From contig ML133414.1 of assembly GCA_003864495.1 (NCBI GenBank), positions 458,495 to 522,494 on the forward strand: 64,000 nt of DNA, given 5' to 3'. Origin of the DNA: Nemopilema nomurai (Eukaryota; Cnidaria; Scyphozoa; Rhizostomeae; Rhizostomatidae). How positions within the stretch are numbered: the first letter of the stretch is position 1; every line of letters begins with the position of its first letter. Made by a program: the position numbers and the translations under genes. This document shows, piece after piece, positions 1 through 11,245 of this stretch. The notes under the pieces are model-generated. The model made no database searches, was not told the origin of the DNA, and saw nothing but the letters and a program-made list of their open reading frames with translations.

Positions 1-1103
1 GTACCGCCAGTTATTTAAACAGCTTTAGACCCATTGGGGACGGGGGACTGGAGGACTGGGAAGTAGCGTTTGTAATGCATATTGTACCTACTTCTCCCCT
101 CTTGCGCTTCAAATGAGAAAACCTCGCACCGATTAAAATTTTCCACAAGTAGCAAGTTTAATGCAAAGTGGTTTATTATCTTGCTGTGTTGCAATGTAAA
201 TGCTTTATGGATTTGTAGCCCGATAACAAGTTCTGCTCCTGCATGGAGTTCATAAACCTTAGTGTTCTATGGTCTTTGGACAACATGGCCCTAACGCCTA
301 TACACCATCATAACATGCTGGGCCCAATCTTTCTGCCATAAAATGCCAGGTTGGTGGCATGCAAATGAAAGCTCTGGGGGCTAGAAGATAAAGCGACCTG
401 AGCGGTTCCTTCTCTGCAAAGGGAACCTATATGCTTTATATGTAAGAGTAGGGAATGAATAAGGATCATTGATTGAGTTGGAAACATCACAATCAATTCA
501 ATTCAGTATGGAAGCAAGACTTCCCTGCTTAATTGCTAAAAGCACTTATTGTCCACGTGGCTTTCGAATACTTCAAATCAATGAACACAGAAGCCATAAA
601 TTTTTTAGGTGAATGCTCTTCCAAATTGACAATCCGTAAAACACACATTAAGTCACCGCTGCACATTTACTCGCTTAATTATTGATGACACCACTCTGAT
701 AATCTGAAAATAACTTCATAAGAAATGTTCACCAATGGGAATTTCCCAAAATTTAGAATAAACTCAGAATTTGATATCTATGAAAGCATGCAAGGATTGC
801 ACCATACTCATCTATTTTCTAAATTATTAATGCTTGCACTTTGCCAAAGTCAATTCCGCCAACGCAGCACAAAATGAGGGCATTTCGGAGATATTTTCTG
901 AAAGTGATTTGCTTTTGAGGAACATAATAAGTAGTTACACTATCAAGAGATCATCAAAATTTTGCCAACATATGAGTCATGCCTTTGCTTCTAGCAGTCT
1001 AAGTATGATAGATTACCCCCTGATTTTAGTTGACTTTACAGCAGATAATTGGTTAGGCGTTCTATTAAAAAGCCACTGCCTGACTAAAAATCACAAAATA
1101 AAA
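1..1103. other. Upstream non-coding stretch
   Basis: AT-rich sequence before the first coding exon of the VWA-TSP1 gene. I see no open frame with protein-like composition, no splice-bounded exon and no recognisable repeat. The proximal promoter and 5' UTR of the gene starting at 1104 should lie near the right-hand end, but no clear TATA box or initiator can be defended. Confidence 0.4.
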
Positions 1104-4100
1104 ATGAGTCCATTCTTGGCAGTAATATTTGCTCCATTCATTCTGCAAATGTAAGTGATATTTCTCTTCAGAATGCTTTTAAATTGTGAAATTACTTTTG
1201 AGCAACATCTAGGTTCATTATCTTATGCAACATGCTTTTATCTTTATTACTATTAATTTGTACTCATGCATGTTAACCCTTACGCTAACTCGTAGGTACC
1301 AAATCTAAGTTGAGCAACAAATTCGTATATTTTTAAAAATAGTGGCTTCTCCTCTTCGAGATACCTGCCAAAAGGGTTGATGATCTTAAGAACATCAGGG
1401 TTTATTTCAAAAGTTGTTTCTTTTCTTACTCACATTTTTTTCATCAGTGCACAATCTCAGAGGTGCAACATTGACATTGGATTCATGCTCGATGACTCTG
1501 GCTCAATCACTGAAAATGGATTCAGAGAAGAGAAAGAATTCGTCAAAAGAGTATCCGGACAGCTGCGAATATCGCAAAGCAATACGCGAGTTTCCGTAAT
1601 GACATTTGCTAAGAATCCGACCATGCGGATTCATTTTAAAGATGATTCCGGACAAGATTGGTCTGCCTTGAGCGATGAACTTGATAAGATTAGACATTCA
1701 AGTAAGTAGCTCTGACTTTTGTCATGTAAAAACATGTCCTACCTATTCACGAGATAGGAATTCAATTCTTTAAGGGTTTAGATAAGTAAGGCAACTTAAC
1801 GCCATCCGTCTCCTTTAAGTTGTGCCGGTCACAAATGTTCCACGTGGGTGTGTTGTGATTTTTCTGATTTCAAATAAAACCGCACAAAATTCTGATGCTA
1901 GAATTAGTGGCTGTATACTGGGCTTGTTGCCAGAGACTCAGGATACCGCTCAAGCGCATTCTCAGTGGTTTTTTAAGAAAATATATAGATTGCAATCTTC
2001 AGTCAGAAATTTATGAAATAGAATGTAGCAATGGTCATCTGCAATTTCCATTAATCTAGATTTTTTCAGCAAGAATGAGTATTTTGGCATTGCATGGCAT
2101 CTTAAAGAATGACTGAAGTCCGGTAGTGACATTCTATAGATTTAGATACAAGTATCCCTTACCTTATAAACTATCTTAAAAATAAGCTGAGTCCTTCAAC
2201 CGACTTTGATCAATGTACTAGAGTAGAACATTGGCCAAAAGGAAAGTGATGAAAAGTGGTTAGCCGTTGCATTAGATGACCATAATCGTTAACGCGCATG
2301 CTCCGGGACAACCATAATGGCACAATTCATCTGCTTGGACATATGGCAGCATGCATCGTGCAGGTGTAATTCTAAGTCGGTATCGTGTCATTTTTTCCAC
2401 AAAGGTGGCAGAACCAATACAGCTCGTGCCTTGCAACTGGCCTGGACCACAATGTTCCAAAAGGACTCTGGAGCACGCTCGGGTGTCCCCAAGGTAAATT
2501 ACTTTTTTCGGACAAATAAGCTTGTTGGTATAAGTTATTTAACCATTACCTATAATTTGACAACATTTTGAGATCAGGCTCGTAATTTGGTAACCAAAAT
2601 TTTAGCCAACATCAATGACGGAGAGCACAGAAATCCTTCATTTAACCAGAAATAAGGCGATTTTGTAGTTACGGTTGTCATGATGACAAATCTCTCTAAG
2701 AGGTCTTGAAACTACCCTCTGTCGTGACGTATACCTGGGAAAATCACTTGTATCAACTTCAAAAGAGAGTATTTTATTTTGTTTATTGCAAGGTGCTCAT
2801 GCTGCTTACAGATGGTCTGAGCCAATCAAACACCGGGGCACTCTCACGTGCTGCCTATGCACTAAGGCACGACGGCATCACAATAATCGTAATAGCCGCC
2901 GGGCCACTGGTACGGAGAACGGAGCTCGAGCTTATCGCCTCGAGGCCAGTTGACCAGAACATTTTCCAAGTTCGAGATATGACGTCATTGGCTAGCATTG
3001 TCTCTAGAGTTAGCACGCAAGCTTGCAAACGTATGGTTTTTTAATTTTTCAAGTGCTTTTGATGCATGTTGTAGGGAAGTATTATTGCAACTTAATGTAC
3101 ATCTAATTTACTAAAGTGATCGAAAAATTTTCGTATAGGAGCTAGAAGTTCATAAAAATGCAAAACAGCTTTTCAGCCTTTTTAATATAAAATGTACGTT
3201 CCAGAGCTATCTTCTAGGCTTTAAAATAATAGTTTAATCTCTAGACAAATATCGATTAGATTATATATGGTTAACAATCTGAAAGTAGTTTTTAGAATAG
3301 ATACAGAAATTCAATTGATTTTATTGTAGGGAAAATAGTTGCGTTTTGGATTATTGGATTATTATTTTGTGAGATTTTACAAATGCATTAAGACAAACGC
3401 ATCCTTTTATTTTGTGATATGCGTTCCTTTAATAATTTTTTTTAAAAGCGGTAACCTGTTTCTACAACGAATGCATGTACAATGATTGGTCGAAGTGGAG
3501 TGGGTCATGCAATGAAGTAACAAGATCAAGGACTGTACTTAAACAGGTACGAAAGTCGAAAATCGTAATGGGAGGCTGCGGAGGACTCAATACCAAGGAC
3601 TGTGTAACTGAGTTGGAGAAGAAGGATATTGGACAATGTCTACGTAAGTAGCTTAGCGTAGCCTTAGCCGTAGCCGTAGCCGTAGCCGTAGCCGTAGCCG
3701 TAGCCGTAGCCGTAGCCGTAGCCGTAGCCGTAGCCGTAGCCGTAGCCGTAGCCGTGAATGCCTCTCAGGGCAAAACCAGATGCGCAAAACTAGATGCGCA
3801 TGTGGTAAACTAGAAATGGTTATCTGCTTATTGTTTTTAAATACAAATACACTGATACACAGTGCAAAAGACCATGTTTGAGAGGTGAGTGTCCCTCTTA
3901 GAAATGCATTGCTTTTAATTTGACAAAAAGATGTCTTTCAATGCAGGATAAGGAAAGGTCGGCATCTTCCTTTCTTCATGAAATTAATTTTCAATTATGA
4001 CAAAAATCATAGATATAATGATTTTGAGCAAGTTGAAGTTTCTCATTTTCGTAATTTTTGGCCATTCTTCAAGCAATATTTACAGCATTAATTGCATAGG

Positions 4101-7100
4101 TACACAGCTTGACGTTAAGCGCATTCTTGTTGAACTCTAAAAATACAATCTAGGTAACACAAGATCAACGAAAATGTCTAACTAGAGCACTTCCTAGTCA
4201 ATTACTACGAAAGCAAGTAATTAATTGACAAGGTGTAAGCAAATACTGATGTCACATACTTGGAAATGGCGTAACAAGCAAATTACATTTTTAGCACAGA
4301 ATCTAGATAGCTCAGCGTTGTCCCTGACCAACCAGAAAATAAATTTCTGCTTTACAACAAGGATTTCTAAAAATTCGAATAAAAAAAATTGGTTGCCGCA
4401 GTTTTGAGAAGACTTTTTTAAAGCCATGTTAATGCAACGTCACGCATTGACCACAAATGTGCCATTTCTGCAGAATGGTGCAAATACGTGAAGTGTCTCT
4501 GGGCAGCTTGGGGAGCTTGGTCGGCCTCCTGTGGAAAAGTCACGAGGCAACGCAAGATCAAAGAAAAGCCAGCCGTTGCTCAAAGGAAATTCTGCAAAGG
4601 ACTGCCACAAAAGTGCTACCAGAAGCCAATGACAGAAAGCAAAGACATCAAGTGTAAGCAGGCTATGTCTGTTCATACCAAAAATAGCAACGGGGGCATT
4701 CCCTAGCAGGGTGTACTAAGTGATGCGTGAAAAGGGTAGAGGTGTTTGTGCATACCTTATTTATGCACTCTAGAAAGGGGACCATAGACGCTTTACGGCA
4801 AGTAATCAACAACTTTGTTTCAGCAATCAAGATAGGGAGTATGGCAGATTCCCTAAGCTAACTGTAAAAATCGATGTATTCTACCTCAATACTATATTCT
4901 ACTTGCTATTAACTATTGGATTTTGCTCCCTTAGGCGTTTCCTGTGATTATGTTGAGTGTAAGTACACAGAATGGTCAACGTGGAGCCATGATTGCGGCA
5001 AAGATATGGTGCGAAAGAGAGTGTTGCAGACTATAAGGAAGAAAGGCACATATTGCACTGGGAAGCCAAAATCCTGCACAGGCAATCAGGAGCAGGTAGA
5101 GAAGAGAGACGAACTTTGTAAGTAAAATTCACATAAAATTTCAAAGTTATCACTGTTTATTGTGATGCCAAAATCCTCTAGTCTTTGTTGTTTATTTATT
5201 GTGAAAAACCGCATAATACCTTACAATTTCTCATATCGGTTAATTATTATCGTTTCGAATGCTAACATATCTTGAATGGGTGCTACAAGCGAACATTTCC
5301 CGGAGATTTCTGAGTTTTCATTTCATTAAAATCTGTGGTCTCCTCATCTCATATACAAAAAACAATATCTGTAACCATTTGAGAATCTAATTATGTACCT
5401 AGCAAAAAAAGAGGCTTTCGATAAATGACAGTTCCAAGCGATGGAAGTGATGATAAGATTTACCTGTTATGCCTTATGCTTTCTGCAGGCGACTGCGATG
5501 CAGTGAAATGTGTTGCTCAGTGGAGTGCCTGGTCGGCCACGTGTGGAATGGCCACTCGAACGCAAACCATCGTGAAGGTGCCAGTAAGGGTCAAGCAAGA
5601 GTCATGTGACAAAGTTACAAAGGACTGCCCAACCACCACGAAAACAGAAGTCGATGATTTCATTTGTGAGTATTCCTAAAAGACTTGAGGATTCTTTTGG
5701 CATCACCTTTGGTTTTTGGCGGCTCCATTGAGAAAGTGCCTTGGGACGTAAGAGTTGTGGACCCAAGAGATTAGTGGCACCTCAGGACAAAAGGTTCTGA
5801 TGACTGTCTAAGAATTGTACCTGAAAACCAAATAGATGCAGGGCTAAATTTTCTAGAACGAAGTTATCGGAGACCCCCTTTTTCTTTTTTCAGTAAATTT
5901 TACCAGGTGTTAAAAAGGCAATCTATGCTGGCAGAATTTATGTAACCTTGCCGTAAGTAATAGGGCTAGGCCCATGTGCGCATCATAGGCGCCGACTTTT
6001 ATTTTTCTCAGGGGGGGCTCAAAATTTAAATTTTAAAAAAATTAATAAAGTTAAAAGGTAGAGAAATTACCTGTCGCTTTAATAACGTAATACAACATAT
6101 GTAGTATGTATAATAACAAAACAAAACATTTTAATAAAGCAGATATAACATTATGGTCTTCAGTATCATCAGTTCAATTCTTTGATTGATTTCAAACGAA
6201 ATTTCCAGGGAGGGCTGGGCCCCCCCCCCCATAGCAATTCCCAGGGGGGGCTCGAGCCCCCAAGCCCCCACGTAGTCGGCGCCTATGGTGCGCATGAAGT
6301 CCTATAAGTATATTCTGGAAGTGCTGCACGAGCTGCATAGTGATGAATGCATTTGATGTATTTTGTACCTTTTCAAACGTGTAGTTTTTTTCTGCATGGC
6401 TAGCTATAAGGGTAATTCAAGCTTTGAGCTCTTTCTTGAAGGCGTGAAGACTCAAGCACCAGTAACAAGCCCCGAGCGTGAGTATTATTTGCAACTTTTA
6501 AAACATTATTTAATGTGAGACAAACTCGTACGTGATGCATTTAAACATATTTCGCTTAATTTAGGAGCTTCTCTGTATTTACAGAATCTGTGTCTGTCCA
6601 TGGCTTCTAGATATGGGCTTCGTTTACTGTTTATATTGAGTGGTTTGGCTAATTATTTGTCGATTTCACTAATCAGTAATGACAACAAGATGGTGAGAAT
6701 TGTTGAAGGACCCTTGAAGGGCTGGATGGATGTGAATAGTTTGGGGGGGGGGGGGATGATGAGGTACATCACCAAGGGGAGTTGCCACTTGCTGACATGG
6801 CAGGCTTAATCATCAGCATCAGGTAACATGCTGCTAACAGCAGTTCCCCACAGAGACCTCAAGCCGTGGTGAAGGAGGAGAAACGTAAAGGCGATAATAG
6901 TTGTGGAAATAATGTCGCTTATTTTACATTGAGATCGTGAAAATTTTCCACGATGCCTCAAGCTGAATTTCTTCATATGCTCTGGCAAAGGTTTGGATTT
7001 TGTTGTTGTACAAATTCACCTTATAATATGGGGAAATATCGAGGTACCACAAGGGTTTGCAAGGGGTGCATTCCAAATTGCATCCGAAATCGACTCATAA

Positions 7101-9183
7101 ATTCATCTAAAATAAACCATAAATTCAAGTAAAATAAGGGTACGCTTGAAGTAAATGAACATAAACCGCATCACAATAATCCCAGGTCCTTCCTCAAGCT
7201 GTGATCACTGCCATTGGCTTGACCACTACGGGATGAAACAAAGAGGTTTGGGAAAGAGAGAATACAGAAAATTGAGTAGGTGTGGGAAGCTGGTGATTTC
7301 AAGGCGCACAAGAGAGGTTGGAGGGGTATATAGGAAGATTGTTTTTCTATTCTTGTCGAAGAGGTATCTGAGATAGGGAAATAGAGAAGAATCTATGCTC
7401 GAGGCAAAGATTTTCCTGGATGAAACTGATTTCTTTCCAATAGAGAGTTGACTAGTCTGAACAATATCCGTATTTCTTTATGCCTTTTTGTTTTTAATCT
7501 TAATTAAACGGTTAGTCATTAAAGGGTATGATTTTACATTTGAATAGCATCGGATGCAGTGTGCAAAACCGACCATGAGCCTGTGGGGTGTTTCAAAGAG
7601 GACAGTTCTACAGCGAATGACCTAACAAAGAAGCTGGCTGGGAACAAGTTCAGAAAGAGTGGGAGAATGGCTTTCTTTGATCACCTGCAATACGAAGCAT
7701 GTCGTTGTGCAACTGTGGCAGCGAACCGCAAATTAAACTTCTTTGACATAACATCCACAGGTAATTGATTCGCTTTCTAAACTTTTGGCCACCCGACTCT
7801 TTTAACGAAGACCTGCATACAAATCAGAGCAGCCAATTGATGGGTACTAGTACTATACGTGCGAGTTATATTTTGGTAAGGACAACTTTTTCAGACGATC
7901 AACACATGCTCCAATGTCCCAATGTTTATTCTGCTTCCTGAAACGGTGAAATTTCTCTTACCACAATGTTCGTTTTTCGTTAGTAAGTGCAAGCATTGTA
8001 CAGTTCTGCTATCAGACATGCACACATTAGTTTATGACGGTATCTAGTTTGAAAACTGCACGTTTAAAACTCGATTGAGCATTAGCTTACTCGTCCAGCT
8101 ATAATGCCTTTAAACCGGATAGTCTTGTTTGGATTTACTAAAGTACCAGGCGGAGTCACAATGCTGAAAAGGTTGCTATAAGCAAAGAATTAAGTTATTA
8201 TTTAAAGTTTCATAGGAACATAATATGCCGAAAGACTTCCGTACAAATGGTCTCCAGAATCATCAAAAGTATGTCAACTATTTATATGTTTTAGGACTAT
8301 TTAGCCAAAATTCCCAGTGCAATCGAAGCACCTGAGGAAATAAGAATAAATGGAATCACAAATAAAGAAAGACCGAGAACTATCCTGCTTTGGAATTATT
8401 GACCAAAGTGTCACGTTCTAAGTCAGGATATAGATATAATGCTTAACGAAATCTTGAAGCGATTGAAAGCTGCCCAAGGAATGTTAAGGCGATGGCATGG
8501 GACTTCTCTGCAAGAAGCACATACCAAGTTTACACTCAAGGAGGTCTTGCTAAAATTTTGATCTCCATTTTCTGAAAATTTAAACCATAATCTTCAAACC
8601 TAATCCAGCTGTTAACCACATATTAAAGCTTGTAATATGAACACCGCCAGTGGGTGATACTTTGATCACCAACTCTCCAGCGAACCACCAAATATTCTAC
8701 ACCCTGACAAAGGAGGCAAAGCCAGAGAAATTAAACTCTCTTTCTCCATTCAAAGTTATCCGTTTCAAACATCATTGAGCCCGTGGGTCAATTTTCTGTG
8801 CTAGAAATGACCTTCTTTGTTTTACGATTCACGCAGCCTAATTTCAAGAGAGTCTCCTGAATCAAGTTGCAATTAAAGCATAATTAAGATGATAAAGTTG
8901 GCTCAATCATACCAAGTCATCTTTCTTGAAACTAATACTTCTCTTAAAGGGTTGCTGCTGCTGCATAACAATCGGATCAAATCCAAAGAATAAAACTTCA
9001 TGAAATCTTTCTAAATCTGCAGGGCATTGCTTCGCTGGAAATAAAACTGAAAGCCAATTGGAACATCGTGATAGAGTGGTAACAGCCAAGTGCCAGAACA
9101 GCTTCATGCGACCTTGCCGTGAGACAGACACCCACTGCAAGGGTGGAAGAAATACTGTTTACACATACAGAATTTTATTGTGA
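1104..9183 (+). CDS. Secreted VWA + four thrombospondin-1 repeat protein (coadhesin-like)
   Basis: Eleven coding exons: 1104-1150, 1448-1701, 2405-2493, 2793-3030, 3449-3643, 4474-4653, 4935-5117, 5489-5665, 6442-6477, 7548-7760, 9023-9183. Phases agree throughout and give about 590 aa. Residues 1-20 form a hydrophobic signal peptide split by intron 1. Residues about 22-205 are a von Willebrand A domain with a complete MIDAS: DDSGS, the Thr of GRTNTA, and Asp of LLTDG. Four TSP1 modules follow (about 210-274, 275-334, 335-395, 396-454), each on its own phase 1-1 exon, with WSxWSxxC-type cores such as YNDWSKWSGSC. A 12-residue linker exon rich in Pro/Thr leads to a Cys-containing C-terminal module (467-590) starting PVGCFKED and ending VYTYRILL. 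No transmembrane segment is seen, so it is probably extracellular matrix or mucus. The architecture resembles coral coadhesin; the family of the last module is uncertain (WSC-like is possible). The 12-residue exon is the least certain. Confidence 0.85.
3665..3754. repeat. Hexanucleotide microsatellite (TAGCCG)15
   Basis: Fifteen uninterrupted copies of TAGCCG (90 bases), preceded by degenerate copies from about 3653. The array lies inside the intron after the first TSP1 exon, only about 20 bases from the splice donor at 3644. Perfect units suggest recent expansion and likely length polymorphism. Confidence 0.97.
5984..6287. mobile_element. hAT-type MITE with 8-base target duplication
   Basis: A 304-base element bounded by inverted repeats: left end CATAGGCGCCGACT, right end AGTCGGCGCCTATG. 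It is flanked on both sides by the identical 8-mer GTGCGCAT (5976-5983 and 6288-6295), the target-site length made by hAT transposases. The interior is AT-rich with G-run and C-run blocks (about 6010-6016, 6220-6232, 6244-6250) and has no coding capacity. It sits in the intron between the fourth TSP1 exon and the 12-residue linker exon of the VWA-TSP1 gene. Confidence 0.85.
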
Positions 9184-11245
9184 TATCAACTAAAGAAAAG
9201 CGAAAGTGAAACAAAACTTTGATGAAACATATATTCGTTAAAATATAATTGCCACTATTGTAGCTGTGATTTTCTCAGATGTCTCTTACTCTTGGTAACA
9301 TTTTCAGTTGCAAAAGCCATCCTTCTTTACAATTGACAATGAATTGGTTCTAGATAAATAGTGAATATTTAGCGACCTTTGTTCATGCGGCACAGGATGA
9401 CGTCATAGCTACAACCATAAGTCTATTGTAAGCTGGTTGTTATTCAGTCAGTGCCTAATGAGCACCAAATTTTTACCATATATAGTATGAAGAAAATAAT
9501 GGATTAAGGTTTTCATTGTGAGAAGATTTAGGGTGTAGAGCGTTGCCACGGCAGCAGCTAATTTCCTTCCTGAATTTTCAGACCCAAATTGTCAGTCAAC
9601 ATTGCCATTATTCTACAATTCATTCCACAAATAGTCAGCCTGGGCAGAAATGGCGGACAATAAGACTACGCTTTTCAAAACTATACTGGCCTCACGGACC
9701 ATCGGACCAACACTGGCTAGTCTTTGGGAAAACCTAACTTCAAACCAGAACTTCTAGCCCCTTTTCTGACTTGTGCAATATGAAAAGTGGTACAGATGCC
9801 TTTTAGGATCTCATTAATTTTCTTTAATATACACCTATCACACTTTCAATACCAATTACACGAAAGGCGAATATTTTGAAAGCACTATGCAATGCACTCC
9901 TTTTTCTAAAAAAGCAAAGGTTATTGGCTGGTAGGTTAATAAATGTGTTCCAGTCGTTATATATTCAAAGACTTTTGCATGTTTGACAAGGAGCCTTTGA
10001 AGCATTCTTCTGAAGTACATTGAATTTTTAATTTTGAAACAAATATCGCAATTGAGGTGCAGAGACACAAAGATCGAATTCCAGCAAAAGTTAACTGAAG
10101 TATAGCAAGAAAAGGAATACTTGTTTGACAGAGTCAGGATTTGACAACAGCATCGAAAAATGTTGCTGCTTTGAAAATGTCTAAGCAAAGGAAATTTCTC
10201 CATGGAAAAAATCTTAAATGCGCAAACTAAAGCTTCTGCTTCTTAAATTGGAAGCTTCTTAAATTACTGGAAAAGAAAGCAATTAGTGGCGCCCCGTGTC
10301 ACAACCCTTGTGTCTGGGAAAATCAAACCTTTTTATCTTTTGTGTTTTAAGTGCAGGTAGTGTTGATTTTAGTGTTTCAAAAACTAAGCTTTGCAAACAG
10401 TTTCCTGTCAAGTATGAGCGTTGCAAAAACACATTATAAGCAATATAACTCTCTACACAGGGCTTCTTAAAACCCTGTTCACATCCCCAAAATCTAACTG
10501 CATTCGGCAAGGGAAGGGGAAATCGCCGCAATTTTTCCTGTTTTTTGTCACTGAGGTTTCTATGCATTTGAAGCTTGCCATTAGGAGATGATCTCTCTCC
10601 AAACAGGAAAGACAGGGAGTGCGAACTTCGCAATTGTGACTCACCCAGGACCGAGCGACTTTCTAAGAGTTGTACTTTAATTTGATAATGAAAGCAATTT
10701 GATACGATGGGCGTATAATACTCGCTGTTTCATCAAAGCACTGCGATTCCGGATCTTCTACACATCTGGTGAAGGGCATTGCCAACTCGTTTTAGTCTCA
10801 GAATCACTGTAAAGTCTACACAACAAGGAGCCAGTAAGCCTGAAGCTAGTTAAAACTTCCAATATACTAGCAGTTTACCTATTTACTAGAAATCCTCATT
10901 GGATTCTGACGTCACAAGGCAACTCTGCAATAATTTGAAGTTGCTGTTGCTGCTTAAAAAATTTGAACATTTGATGCGGGCGAAAAGCCGAGCTGTGCGA
11001 AGTTTCACCCAGGGGCATTTAGAGGACAAAGAGAACCGGGAGGCAGTTCCACAGCAAACACATTTGAAGAATTAGCAAACAATAATCGAAGCATCCAGCT
11101 TATCCACTAATCGCATCAGACCACTTCTGCGAGTGACTGACGAGCGAACCATTAAGTGAAAACAATATCTGCAGGCTGACCATTTTGGCAGAGCAGCCAG
11201 TTCAACGAGCGCGAGATCAAAAAGCAAATAAGAACTAAAGACATC
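9184..11245. other. Intergenic region
   Basis: Holds the 3' flank of the VWA-TSP1 gene and the 5' flank of the next gene. Two minus-strand open stretches (9856-10203 and 10283-10633) lack protein-like composition, matching splice sites or family resemblance and are treated as chance. No clear AATAAA was found close to the stop at 9183. The last ~200 bases before 11246 are probably promoter and 5' UTR. Confidence 0.4.

Noticed and set aside
9856..10633. Two long minus-strand open frames (115 and 116 aa) as a possible gene
   Set aside because: Composition is not protein-like, no consistent splice sites join them and no family resemblance was found.
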